Shown in pieces: positions 13,546-25,860 of a stretch of DNA of 64,000 bases (the first letter of the stretch is position 1; every line of letters begins with the position of its first letter). The notes below the pieces were generated by a model. That model was not told the DNA's origin, made no database searches, and saw only the letters and a program-made list of their open reading frames with translations. Source of the DNA: Isoetes taiwanensis (lineage: Eukaryota; Streptophyta; Lycopodiopsida; Isoetales; Isoetaceae); the NCBI GenBank assembly GCA_021234155.1, contig JAJEKV010000021.1, positions 18,903,011 through 18,967,010 of the forward strand, written 5' to 3'. The position numbers were made by a program, and so were the translations under genes.

Positions 13546-13890
13546 GTGGCAGAGAACTTGCTTCTCATAGTAGAAGTTGGCGTCAACGAAAGGGTGCCAT
13601 GGGGTTGTCACGCAGGATATTCACAAGGGCAATTACTTTGTCCGCTCTATATACCATCTGCTCTTAGCTCCATCGCCCCTCCCATTGCCAAAGGATGGCA
13701 ATTACAGATCCCAATACTCACGCGGGCTCGCACATGGCGCCGGCTTTGGGATAAGTTGCTCCACGCTAAAGTTTCTGTACTTTGGTGGCAAATCTTACAT
13801 AGGTGTTTTCATATAAGCACCTTACGGCATCACTATGATCCTTGCAACTCTCGCGTTATATTAAGCCTTTCAGATGTTTTACAATATTGA
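13546..13890 (+). pseudogene. LINE C-terminal fragment (zf-RVT-like)
   Basis: Residues around 55-100 of this 114-aa frame read RTWRRLWDKLLHAKVSVLWW followed by Q-I-L-H-R and a later His-His-Tyr-Asp-Pro-Cys. This is the pattern of the zf-RVT domain at the C-terminus of plant LINE reverse transcriptases: Trp-x2-[LI]-Trp, then a Lys-hydrophobic-Trp core, then a Cys/His tail. No RT palm motif lies upstream, so only a short 3' piece of a LINE survives. The N-terminal half of the frame is probably unrelated. Confidence 0.5.
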
Positions 13891-16790
13891 AGTCAGAGAA
13901 GAAACCGCCGATGAAAAGAAAAGTTAAACATAAATCGAACAAGTCGAGTTTGATGACATAATATGCATTAGTCCCTCAGAGAATATGTTCATTGTTAAGG
14001 TTTTTCCCTCAAAACCTTTCTCAAAGGGGTGAAAGCATGCTAGGGTGTACCATCTAAAGTACTTTTTAGGAGTGCTTAAACTACCTGGAAAAGTACCCCA
14101 AAGACTGGTAATCGGAACTTGTATAAATGCTTTTGATGAATAATAAGTTTGAGAGTTAATCCATTTATATTAGTCTCTAATAGTATTGTTATCCTCTAAT
14201 ACTATAGATTGACATGATATTGACCTTCAATTCAAAAAATTTCGATTGATTTTAATGGAAAGAAAAAAACAGAAAGTACCAGTTTTAAAAGTACCCGGTG
14301 TAAGTACTTTTGAGGGTTCTAAAAGTGGTACAAGTAAAGCATGCTTTTTACCCGTGGGTTTTTAATCCCGATGGACAACTAGCGCTTTCTCTTTTTGTTT
14401 GGGTCCCATAGGCCAATCGGTCTCCGTGGACGATAAAAAATCTATTCTATACTATTCTATCATTTGTTTCAAGACGGTTTTATGAGAAGGAATTAATATT
14501 TGTTGCAATTATTCTATCATTTGTTTGAAGATGACTCTATATCCAAAGCTCTAAATCCAGCTGGATCAATTTTTTTTCTAAGTTTATACAGGGTGGTTTC
14601 AGTGATGCCAACCCTTAATTAGATATCTTCTAAGCTCAATCCACCACTTCACCAGAAAAGGGAGTTCATGAGATGGGAAGTCCACCATGTTCCCAACATT
14701 TGCATGAGGAAGCTATATGATGTAATTTCAAGGTAAGATTGCCGCGGTATATATAGGAATATTCGTTTAGAGGACATTCTTGAGATGTCTGTTGTGGCTC
14801 TGCAACCTTAGATGCACAATACGACTCCTTATTTGTTCTCAATTCCTTTGGGACCAACTTTGCCATTGTCACTTGCCTTTCTAGCATTAATTGATTGTAA
14901 TTGTAACCATTGATTGACTATAACCATAACCAGGAAAACCTAGCCTTTTGCAATACGTTCAAAAAAAAAAAAAATTTCAATTGCCGCAAAAGTGTTCTTA
15001 TATAGATGTTGAATTATTAGGCATGAGTATTCATCATGGCGCTTGAGTAGTTTAATCGATTGAGTGCTTATGCTCTTGCATCTTTCCGTTCTCGAGGTCC
15101 CATATAGAACTCATGGCCTAGCTAGCATACTATGACGTGAGGTTGGGCTTCTTCCACGTCCAATGTCTATGGGGCACCCAATAATTATACGTTGTTCGAC
15201 AACCATGGGTAATGACTATGCTTATGCAATAATGCGCATTTTGGGCTAACAATGTCTCTTTAGAACAATAACCACCCCCCTTTGCACATGGTCAACTTTA
15301 TATATATTGCTCTCTCAAGGTGCACTTCTCGCAGAATCAAAATTGCTATTGCGTAAAACATCATGCCAAAGGTGCGCGCATTTAAAAGACAACCCAATGT
15401 ACACCCTAATGCCGGTGGTCGATTCCACTATCGGAATGGCACTTGGGAGCAAAATCTCAACCGCAGCCTTCCTTCCGTGAGAAAAATCAAACTTACGAAA
15501 TCTACTATTCGCTCTCTACTTGGCGTGAATCCAAACACGACAATTATCATAATTTGAAAGTTACGGCTCCCCTGATAGCTAATCGAAAGTGTTTTGCAAT
15601 TACATGTGAGAGTTTCCAGCTTTGAGGGTAGCATTTTGCTAACCGCTAATTACGGTAATGGAATTGTTGTCGAAGCTTCAAATCGAGGTGCCATCAAAGC
15701 GATTGGTGTTCGGTTGATTGACACTTCCATAACTATGCCGCTGGAATCCTCTACCTCATATATAAAGAAGCACTTATATAAATAGAATAGCATTTATTTG
15801 AACATCTCACAAACAGAAAAGAGGTTTAGGGCTAGGGCGGCCGCTTTCTAGTCAAGGGGATATTAGTATTATTTTAGTTTAGGTGTGTTGATAGTGCACG
15901 ATGAGTCATCCATATGTTGATGACATGGCATGACTATATATGCCATAGTCATGCCTCATTAGAGTTGATTCACTTTACATCATTGGTTAGCTTGCTCTTT
16001 GCATTTGTATCCTTCTTCTCATAATACTTCCCATAAACCAACAAGTTCTTAAAGCTCGAGAAATATCTCATTACATAATTGTAATTCATCATGAGAATAG
16101 TGTGATCAAACATATAGTGTGATCAAACATATCATCATCGGGAACACCGAAAGGCCAACAAGACTAATATTTTTGGTTGATTGGTTGTAATAGTATAGTG
16201 ACTTGCCTTGCAAGTTGCTTGTCTTTGTGTCAAATTAGACCACTTTACTCTCATCTTAGCAACATATGAAGTATATTAAGGACAAGGTTGGCATGATCTA
16301 CAAAACTGAACCAGATATATTAACAATCCATCTTAAAGAAAAATACTCTTTGTATTATCATAATCCTTAGATTATAGCTTTATATTATGAATGCAGAAAG
16401 GAAAACTTTAGCAAGCAGCAAAAAAGTTCAGCTGCTGGAGTGGTTGCTTTTAGTACTGTTTTCAGCATTTTTGCAAACATTCAATTCTCAAAAGGTATTA
16501 TTTCCTCCTTTTGCTAACCATGTAGGTGTAGCTTAGCAGCAGCATCATAGTACAAGCAGCATGAAGTTGCATCGATTGTCTGAGCATAATAGCTGTTAAT
16601 ACCAATTTAAGATATTACAGAAAATAATATGAGGCTGTATAGTGCTGTGCACAATCTTTTAAATTGTTCCACTGGTGGGGACTTGAGCAGCCTAATTGGA
16701 AATTTGACAAGCGCTTTACGCACATATGCGCTTGTTCATGATTAATATTGAGGTACTTCACATCTAACATATGCTCCAAGTTGATAAAGC
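13891..16790. other. Non-coding stretch
   Basis: No gene is supported. Overlapping short frames at 15,363-15,785 on the plus strand have no known motif. Near 15,035-15,115 the words 'cttgagtagtttaatcgatt' and 'gttctcgaggtccc' are faintly like the A and B boxes of a tRNA-derived SINE, but the match is poor. The direction of the GRAS relic means that about 16,500-16,800 may be its old 3' untranslated region. Confidence 0.35.
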
Positions 16791-16799
16791 ATAGGCCAT

Positions 16800-18292
16800 T
16801 TAGCCTTTCCAGCTAAGGAGGAGCCAACCTTGGTTTGTTTCTGAGGAAAAGAGTTTCTGATATGAGCCCAGAATAATGTTTCTCAAGGTCCTAGCACCAG
16901 AAAGCAACACCTGAAACCCTTCCCCTGCCAAACAATTATGCCAGGACGTGTATGTTTTTGGCCTCTCAGTTCTCTCCAATCCCTCATGTCCCACCATATT
17001 TATAATCTGCCTCCCAAATTTGAATTGTTCAAGCATCTCCCTCTCTGCTCTATCCCCCATGCAAGTTTCAAACATGTCATACATGGTGGCATAGTATGGT
17101 AATATTACTACCAATCTATTCATAAAGAATGGTGCAGTCCCTGCAATATTTTGGATGGCTATTATCAATAGCGTAGATTTTATGCTTGCCACCCGCTTGA
17201 TCCAATGTTTTCTAAGACTCTCTGGAATCAAGCTCTCTTCCATTAAATTATGGTTACTTGCTAGTGAATTTACTACTAATATTTCTCCTGATCGAAGGTT
17301 TAAATCACCTGCTTGTACGTGTTTCCACCTGTCTTCAATTGCATGAACCTTAAGATTGACACCCTTGGACGCTGCATATCGGCTTCTCTGGTCCTTATCT
17401 CTTCCATTCTCTTCATGGCAACTCCATGTGCAGCGAGCTCTATCAAAGTCAGACGCATTTCAAATGGACCACCAGGGCGATTACCAAAGTCTCGAATGAG
17501 AGATGGCTACTGAAAGCCGTAGTTTTGGCTGCCACTATAATCTAGAATATGAACTTTGTTGGATCCCTCACAGGCTTTTAGAATGGCCCGATTAGCAAGA
17601 GAAACGACACTCTGTAAAAAGGGAGTACCTAACAGATGCTTTAAAAAACCTTAATTTTTCTTCTAATGAAAAATGAAGGAAAAAATGAATGCACTCGACA
17701 GGATCAGGAGCAGGACCATAGATTCGTGCAACTAAGCCCTCCACAAAAGCATAAACCAGGCGTTGTGTGGCGTTGCCAGTTGGAGAAGCTTGTTGGATCA
17801 GGGTTTGAATGATAGGCATGGCCTCGGTTAAATGCCCTTTACTTACTAGCCATCCACAATGCAACATCATGTCTATAAGCTCATCATTTGGCAGCCTTAG
17901 CTTGTTTATTATATATCAAAGGCCCTGCCACTCGGACTAATAGAGCTAAAATTATTCTCATTAAAATTACTGAATTCAGAGGGCTTAGCATATGCTAACA
18001 AGTGATCAGAATGCGAGAAAACACTCTCACCTGCTGAATCAAATCCCAGAAGAGTATCGGGGCAGACAAGCTCTAGCACGGAAGCTATACGGGCCAGGTT
18101 TTGGGAATCTGGTTGCGGCACTGTGCGTCCTTGAATCTGAAAGACCTTTGGAGATTTGGGAGTGAAGCCAAGCCTGGCGCAAAAGAGAGGCCAGAGGAGA
18201 GTTAACTCCCGCCATGGGTGTTTTCCCTTAGAAATCATAACACAGACTGCTAAAAAATATGCAGTGTTGTTGGTAGGTGCAAGGAAAATCAC
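16800..18292 (-). pseudogene. GRAS-domain transcription factor, decayed
   Basis: Minus-strand pieces appear in GRAS order. 18,292-17,909 is an unassigned N-terminal part. 17,870-17,592 holds the leucine-heptad I region (QQASPTGNATQRLVYAFVEG). Near 17,600-17,450 is the VHIID region (KVHILDYSGSQNYGFQ, then RPGGPFEMRLT), broken by a TAG where GRAS proteins have Trp. 17,243-16,800 is an uninterrupted 147-aa C-terminal part with the second leucine region, the PFYRE-like segment (AEREMLEQ..FGRQIINMVGHEG.ER.ER) and the closing SAW motif (GWLLLSWKG). GRAS proteins regulate transcription in gibberellin, root and symbiosis signalling; the subfamily is not clear. Stops and frameshifts in the first half make a functional product unlikely, although the C-terminal part is well preserved. 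Confidence 0.85.
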
Positions 18293-18639
18293 ACATAAAG
18301 TTGGAAGTATGTCGTTTACTGTTTCAGTAGGTGCAAGGAAATACCTCTTCTTCTATTTTGACCAAACCACAATGGTTCAAAACACGTGGCATTATGTCAC
18401 CGCATCAGGCTTGCATCATCATCCGGCGGTACAACTGTCAATGGTTGAAATTGTAAAATTCCTGCATAACAAACTATAAATCTCCAAGAAATAGTATGAA
18501 ATGTTCTAGCAATCCATACCATGAACGGAATAGACTTTTTAATGTCCACGAAGACTAAGGTCATGGACAATCTACCTGCCCCCATAAAGGTTTCGCTTAT
18601 CTAGTAAGACTTTTCTACAAGTTATGTTGTTGCATAGGA

Positions 18640-19285
18640 ATTTGAGACTCTTAAGGTGCTGGCATGGAATGTACAAGGGCTGTGCAAGCTAAGGCGATGG
18701 CTTCCAGATGTGTATGGTCACAAGCAGATCTCATAATCTTCTCTGAAACATGGGAATACCAAGGTAAATCTCTTCCCCATCTCCAAGGATACACCCCTGT
18801 AGATTCAATTTGGAATTACAAAGATGTCAATATGGTAAAAGGATTTGGAGGAGTGGTTGCATACATTCGGAATGATTTCATCATTTAGTGAAGGTTGAAT
18901 AGAAGCACATGTATAATCAATATATGTGGCTAAAGATTGGATCGAATAATGATGCCATCTTTGTAGCTGCGGGCTATTTTGCACCTTTGAATATGACCAT
19001 CTATGGGCTAGATGGGCAATGAGATCAGTCTTTCACAGCTTGGCTACACAAGCATGTAGCATGCAGCACAGAGGGCATGTTTTGATAGTTGGGAATATGA
19101 ATGCTAGAACAAAAGGGATGCAAACACTGTCTTTCATATATGAAAGTGATCACTTGCTAGATGAAATTAATGATGCGACCTATTATAGGAACATCTTTGC
19201 AAACCTAAAGATATTGAATGGAATTTGTCATTCTTGGAAGACTCCAAACAACAACAAAACATCATCTCAAGGCCGATGAAGTGAA
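18640..19285 (+). pseudogene. LINE endonuclease (APE-type) fragment
   Basis: Rejoined frames give the start of an AP-endonuclease-like domain of non-LTR retrotransposons: VLAWNVQG (about 18,659-18,682), the ADLIIFSETW segment (18,725-18,760), GFGGVVAYIRNDFI (18,840-18,885), AAGYFAPLNMTIYG (about 18,965-19,010) and the VGNMNART motif (19,087-19,115), a version of GDFNAR. ILNGICHSW follows. At least four frameshifts or stops break it and no RT follows, so the element is a 5' piece only. The endonuclease nicks target DNA to prime reverse transcription. Confidence 0.75.
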
Positions 19286-20518
19286 GTGGCTTCAAAAAAT
19301 CAAGTACAACAGTAGAATAGTAACAATGAATGGCCATAACATTTCAAAAGTCAAACATAATTAAAACCCCAAAACTAGACAATCACTGAGGGTCCTACTA
19401 AGTAAGAAATAAATCCATATAAACTCAAAGTCCAAAATCTTATCAACCCGAACTAAAATCCCATTTTCGGATTTTCGGGGAAAACATGAGGATAAAAGAT
19501 GGAATAAAAGCGATATAACGGATGAAGATAAGATCCGAACTATTAATCATTACGCTTGAACGGACTCTATGTGCCAAAGAAACTACACGCGCCAAGTATC
19601 GCGATCGCCACTCCAAAAAATGCCAAAAAAACAAAAAGATCCAATCTCCGGTGCCTCTCAAAATACGCCCGACTCCAAGAAACACAAGGGCGGCACACTC
19701 TCTTATCATCTTAACTGCAAAAAGAGAGTAATTGATCTGGCAAAAATAGGCTCAAGCGCAAAGAAATCTATCAAATCATTGTTAGCAACCCACAAAATAT
19801 ACAAATTGATAAAAATAATCCAACACAATGAACAAAAACCCTTCCAAAAAAATAACAACTAAATTGTCTCTATAATGGGTCAGGGAAGAATATATGCCTA
19901 GCCAGATAAACACATCAGCAAACTCGCGCAGGGAAGAACATCCGCCCATGGCTAATATATCACAAACAACGGGCCAGGTTAGCCAAGAACAATCATCATC
20001 AAGTTTAGATGGAAAAGAACATCTGCCCCTATCAGGAAAGAATCTTTAACAACCATAAACAGACTAGGCCTTCTAGTCAAGAAAAGATGCAAATAAAGTA
20101 CGTGAATTTGCTTTTAAACCGACCCTATTGCACTAAGAACGAAGCCCAAAAAAGGGTTGGGGGGAGGATAAACTAAAAGCACAAGAGAGATGAAGATGGA
20201 AACGCTTAAGAAAACAAGGCCTGAAAAGAACCAAAAGCTGAAGCAATTTATAGATTTAACAAAAAGGTGCAAGAAAAGGTCCTGAGTTATTTTCGCCTTT
20301 CTAAGAATGATGGTTCTATGTTGCCATAGAATCATTGCATTCTTGGAAGACTGAAAACAACAATAAAACATCATCTCAAGGTCGAAAGAAGAAGAACACT
20401 CCACCTTAAGAAATGAGAAAAACCATAAGCTGCTCCATGATACCACATGTATGAGTGTTGCATAGCGTATATCGAGACATATTTTTGCATTAGATAAAAC
20501 TATATTGCAAAAAATAAT
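19286..20518. other. Non-coding stretch between direct repeats
   Basis: No gene seen. The last part of the LINE endonuclease fragment (attcttggaagact, then 'aacaacaaaacatcatctca' at about 19,247-19,271) recurs at about 20,338-20,380 with a few differences. The 1.1 kb between may have been inserted into the LINE, or the LINE may have been partly duplicated. The intervening sequence is purine-rich on the plus strand. Confidence 0.4.
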
Positions 20519-20697
20519 GCCATGGTTCTATTGCATAAGCAATAGAACCATCATTCCTTGGATGGGGACGTCTTTCCACCTTCCCTCTTGAGGGTTTCCT
20601 CTATTTATAGGTTCATGTCTCTCTTTAGCCTTTCCATCGGGCGTTCTCTTGAGTTGTTGTTGGTCTTGCCTTAGTCTTCTAGCCTCCTACGTCGTAC
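20519..20697 (+). repeat. A1 split repeat with 11-bp inverted repeat
   Basis: This is the left terminus of the YR element and matches 28,410-28,576. Five bases inside the end is a perfect inverted repeat, GGTTCTATTGC / GCAATAGAACC, separated by ATAA (20,524-20,549). Such paired arms around a short core are the expected form of a recombinase binding site. That role is inference. Confidence 0.85.
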
Positions 20698-22733
20698 CAG
20701 CATCTCTTACCTAGAGGTATGGCTGATTCTGTTATTTATTTGGTTTGTATGGTGCTAGCAGGGAGGTAGCTTCTCTATCGGGACTGTGCAGGATCAATCC
20801 TGGGCAGGCCTACTGTTCATATGAAGCGTCCTTTTGTACTGTAGGTTGTGTCCGTTGTTTGCGTTGTTGTAGGTCTTACAAGCATGGATTAGCAGTCTTT
20901 AATTTTTAGTCGCCTGGTTTCTGCTTGTCGGGAGTATCTGATCTTTGGTTTTTGGCTCTGAGAGGTCTCGGATTCTGGAAGTTGAACCTTGTTTGCTTTC
21001 CTTTTGGTCTCATCGGGAGGTTTTCTACAGCATTGGGATAAACCCAGTAACCAACCCCTTCGCTTGCTTTTAATTTTTGCCTGCTCGGCGTTTATTCTAG
21101 TTTGGTTTCAGGTCTACGCATCCCTGCGGTCTTTGTATAGGAATTGAGGGGACGGCTTTGCATGGGTCTCGTTTTTTTTGGGCTGGGCTATTGGTTGCAA
21201 CGATCGAATGCACATTTTAAGTCCTCTGATCCTGTTTCCCTGATCTTTGGATGCTTTATGCCTGGCTGCTTGCTTTCCTTGTAATAGGATGTCGGTTCAG
21301 ATCTTCGAGGTTTAGCCTGATAAGAATTATGGAGCAGCCTGGCATCACGGTACGCTACTCGATATTAATTAGAAGACTCTTCTGGGGTCATTTTGTGGTC
21401 GATTTTGTTTGCAGATCCTACTTGTGAGTCCCAAACAATCGGATTTCTGAGGTTGCTTCATTGGGCGGTAGCGCAGCTTGGAATTTGCGGATTCTGGTGA
21501 GTCAATATTATTCTATTCTGGCTGCTTGTTAGGAGTCTAAGTTCTTAGGAAAGCTTGTATCTGCGGTTTTTTGGTAATAGGGGATCGGTCGATCGACGGG
21601 CTTGTCTTCCTTTGAACTGCAGCCTCCGTTCAGCTTGAATCAGTCTAACCAGCCGGATTTGATCTGTCTATCTGAGCCCCCGGTCGATTAATCCTTCCAC
21701 GTTTCACGCGTTTACTGGCCTGCGCTCCGGCCGATTTGCCCTTTTGCCTCACGGGATTCAACGGCCTTCCCTTCTCCTCTCCCGTTTTGCCTCGTTGTTC
21801 AACCGGTTCTCTCCCCAAACGTCGCCCATTTTTGTTAGCCCTTTGGCCTTTCTCTTTAACCGGGTTATTCTGGCGCCTTTAGCCGAAATGTCTTTGTTAC
21901 CATTTCGGTCTTTCCTAAGCCAAGAACCAAGGGGTTTTATTTTTCCAGTGTGTCTACATTAATCCTTTTTTTTTTTTGCTAAGGGTGGCTTTCGATGTCT
22001 AGCTGGATAGTTTGGCTTTCCATTGTGTCTAGATTAATACTTTTTGCTTAGGGGTGGCATTTGATGTCTAGTTGGATTTTTGGTTTGCTAGAGGGTGCCG
22101 TTCATATTGCTCAATTACTTGGGTCAAGTTGAGGTACCTAAGTTAGGTTGTTTGCTTGTATAAGGTTTTCCTAGCTAGCATGAGATTGTGTGGGTGTTTT
22201 TTAGATTTATATATTTAGGATGAGTTGGGCTTAGAGGTGGTTCTTGGGGCGTGTTTGTTGATTATTTTCCTCCTTTTACCCCATAGGCTTCGGTTTGTAA
22301 AGTGTTTGGGGATCTATTTGTTCTAGGATCTGAAGGTCGGTTTCTTTGTGTCGGGTCAGTGTATCGGAGTTTAGGTAGTTAGTTATCTTTTTTACGTAAG
22401 TCTAGCTAAGTAGATTTGTTTGCACTTGTATGGGTCTTAGCCAGTCTAGTAGCTTTCTATGGAGGCGGTATGCGTAGGCTACTCTTTGGGTGTTTAGGGG
22501 AAGTTTTACTTTAGTTGCTTTAGAAAGGTGGGGATTCTTGCAATTTTAGGTCAGTTGTTACATAGATAACGTTGTTGTACTTCTCTCACATAGGTGAAAT
22601 AGGGTAGAAGGGTTTGCTCATTCATTGGTAGCTCACATGTTTTGGTTTTTTCACTGTATTAGTTTCTGTAACCACATTGCTTCTCGCGGATCTCACTAAT
22701 AGTTGTTTTGATGGGCGAAGTTCTTTCAGTTCT
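20698..22733. other. Long leader of the YR element, non-coding
   Basis: Two kilobases, pyrimidine-rich and T-rich on the plus strand, separate A1 from the first plausible ATG at 22,734. I see no reverse transcriptase or other motif. It contains repeated phrases such as 'tgtctagctggatagtttgg' and its variant about 70 bases on (around 21,995-22,085). It may be the untranslated leader of the element. Confidence 0.4.
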
Positions 22734-24236
22734 ATGGCAGATCAAACCACCTCGAATGAGGTCCGCAGACTTCCTCCGTATGTCGCAGAGGGAAACGGGT
22801 TGCCATCGATGGGCCGCTTCACCTCCTCCTCCAGCGCCGCATATCCTTTGCACCCTCAAGCTCCTAATGTTTCTGCCATCCCAACTCCTTCAACCAACAA
22901 GGTTTAAAATGAAACGCACTTATTTAAGAAGTCGCTTTGAAAGATTCCTTCGAAAATTTATAAAATTCTGAAATCCCTCTAAAAGGGCCTTTTTATTATC
23001 TTTAGTCCAAAGATTTATAAAATTGCTCGTGGAAAAACACATTTTAAGAAGACTTAGTATTAAGGAAAACACACACACACAAAAAATCCCATTGTAGAGG
23101 GGAAAGAACTACAATGAAATTCAAAGATTTACTATGGGGCAAATTCGTATGAAGAAATTGTTAGATGCTTTTGTACCTTGTCCCCGAAAATTTTTATATT
23201 AGTTGTTTTAGAAGATGTGAAATTTGTTATTTCACAACCATTTTGGCTGAACATCCTAATGGACCTTAAAACACATTGGGAGGCATTGAACAAACTTCTT
23301 GAATGACAAACCATTGTTTTTGCATCACATAGTATTACAATTACCAATACATCCACGATATTTTGTAGTTAAAATTGAAGTTTTAGTTGATGATGCAAAA
23401 GATAAATTTATACCGAGGATACAAAAGTTGAAGTAATGAAGCCATGTGATTACATGCCCCTCCTTTTTTATTCTCGAGATGTATTTTTGAACATACATAC
23501 CAATCTACAACATGGTGATGCTCGTGGAGATAGTCAATCTCCTTAGCAATGTTGAGCATATTCATCACAATTCGTCATCTCGTAGGAGTGGGCACCATGC
23601 ACATTTCTCTGGCAGTGAAGTATTAGTCACTTACCCTTTCCTAAATATTTTGTAAATAAATAGGTAAGCTTCGAGGGGTTGCTACTCCTCGCTCCCCTCT
23701 GGATAAACCACGTGGTTTCCTTCTAGTCAAACACACCGTGTCACCATAATATTTTGGAGTTCTTTGCCTTTAGTAGCAATTTTTAGTTGCTTCAAGTGAA
23801 GTTCGCATGTATGTAGAGAAAAAGTAGAAATAACAACATGATTCGACTACTTTATGCTCTAACATTGCATTACAAGCTCGAGAAATTTTAGAACCGCTTT
23901 TAGAACTTTTAGACTAAAAAACTAAGAAAAAGTGTGTAAAATTATCCCTAATGTGTGTTACTTTAGTAGTTTTCGGTTACAAACCCTTTGGCGAGTAAGA
24001 AAAAGACCCCAAAAGATTTTACCACGATATATACTTTACCCTCTGATCTGCATATATATATACATATATATATATAAACGTTTATGTATATATGCAATTG
24101 GGTATAAATTTATACCGGATTTCTCCGTGATAAATTTATACCATGAGAGTTCTCTTTTCTTCAGATATATATATATATGTAAGTATGTATATATATTATT
24201 ATCTAACATATATATGTTCTTATGTTTGTCCTCTTG

Positions 24237-24640
24237 AATTCGATCGTTGATCCGAGATCCTACGGCTCACGTGGCTTTTGGGACACATCGTGCGCCCGGA
24301 TGGCTTGGGAGTTTGTGTATAGACTATATGTGGCGATCCTACGGTCCAAAGTTGATTCGATCATGATCGCCGTGGGTCCGAGATCCTACGGCTCCGCGTT
24401 GGTTTGGGACACATCCTACGGTGCACATGGCTTGGGAATTATATGTAATCGATCTAACGGCCCAGGTTGCTCTTGATCCTGATCGTCGATCCGAGATCCT
24501 ATGGCTCAGGTGGCTTGGCACATATCCTACGGTCCAGATGGTTTTGGGAATTATATGTAACAGATCCTACAGCTCATATTGCTTTTATATGGTGAGATCT
24601 TGATCGTTGATCGAGTTTAAGATCCTAAGGCTCATGTTGA
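24237..24640 (+). repeat. Tandem array with 'gatcctacggctca' core
   Basis: At least eight variants of (a)gatcctacggctca / atcctacggtcca occur between about 24,255 and 24,635. They lie in larger units of roughly 110-130 bp that also include 'gatcgtcgatccgag' and 'tgggaattatatgtaa'. Spacing and substitutions show an old array. No protein is encoded. Confidence 0.6.
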
Positions 24641-24684
24641 ATGCTCGTCTCTTAAGGAAAGGCTTTTAAAATTTTTTATGTTAT

Positions 24685-24745
24685 TGAAGGGATTCAACCA
24701 CGACCCTCAACCCCCAAACCCCCACTCTAACCACTAGACCAAGCA
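24685..24745 (-). ncRNA. tRNA-like (SINE-type) promoter boxes
   Basis: The minus strand has TGGTCTAGTGG (24,741-24,731), fitting the tRNA A box, and GGTTGAATC (24,699-24,691), fitting the B box, about 40 bases apart, as in a tRNA or tRNA-derived SINE. I could not form a convincing full cloverleaf, so a functional tRNA is unlikely. It lies inside the nested TIR element. Confidence 0.35.
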
Positions 24746-25573
24746 TTAGTTCTATGAATAATTTACGTTTCAAATATACTTAAGGGTAATGTTCTAATTA
24801 AAATAAAATAGAATATAACATTCTAGATAGTTCAAGAATGAGAATCTTCGGAAATGTAAGGGAATAGGGAAATACTTCCAGAAAGTTCTAGGATGTTTTG
24901 AAAGTTTCAGAATGTTCGAGAAAGTTCTAGAAATTTCTAGAATGTAAGGGAATCGAGGAGAATTAAAGGGAATATAAGGAAATCTCATAAATTGTAAGAG
25001 AATGTAGGAAAATATTTACAAGTCCCGACGGAATAAACTTTAAAATCTAGTTGAATCTAAGGGGATCTTCATAATATCTAAGGGAATCTAAGAAAATCTT
25101 GATGAAATCTTAGAGTTTTTTTTAAGATTTTGCAAAGAGCCACAATAGAATGTTCTAAAATGTTTCATAATAAAGGTGTACAATATAAATGTTGAAAAAA
25201 AATGTTCTAGATGCTCAGGGCAAGCGTCTCAGTCTAAAAATAGAAAGTGTTTTAGAAATGTTGCATAGATCCAAAATAGATTATTTTGGAAGGTTCTAAA
25301 TACTCATGGGTAAGCACCTCAATCAAAATAGAAAATTCTAAGAGAATCTAGGGGAATCTTCATGAATGCTAAATATAGTACATAGAGATGTTGAAGAATA
25401 TAGAGGAATCACAAGAGAATCTCATTAAAATCGTTTGGTTATCTAGAGCCGCACAGGCCTTGCACCGTAAGAACATGCTAAAACTGGAACAATGTGCCGT
25501 AGGACGCATTAAATTTCTTGTATATATATATACACATATATGTGTGTAAATTGATTTTCTGAAGGTTATCTGC

Positions 25574-25860
25574 GGTATAAATTTATACCAGAGAGAGTTT
25601 TGTCATGCAGATAAATTTATACCAGAGAGAGCTCTCTTGATATAATGAAGGGAGCTCTCACGGTATAAATTTATACCGGTGGGAGCTCTCATGATAATCG
25701 AGAGAGCTCTCGCCAGGTATAAATTTATACCGAGTCCGAGTCCTCTTGGGTATAAATTTATACCGGCTTCGAGTCCATTTGCGGTATAAATTTATACCAT
25801 GCGAACTCTCTGGCATGTTATATCCGCACAGCACTACCTATTATGGTATAAATTTATACC
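25574..25860. repeat. Array of GGTATAAATTTATACC palindromes
   Basis: The 16-bp perfect palindrome GGTATAAATTTATACC occurs at about 25,574, 25,662, 25,716, 25,749, 25,783 and 25,845, with a shorter form (ATAAATTTATACC) near 25,611. Further copies lie at 24,101 and, shortened, at 24,130. Between several copies are GAGAGCTCTC or GGGAGCTCTC, also palindromic. Copies are 33-62 bases apart, and the palindrome is better conserved than the spacers. Confidence 0.85.

Noticed and set aside
15035-15115. Possible tRNA-derived SINE
   Set aside because: The B-box match is poor and I saw no cloverleaf, tail or second copy in the window.
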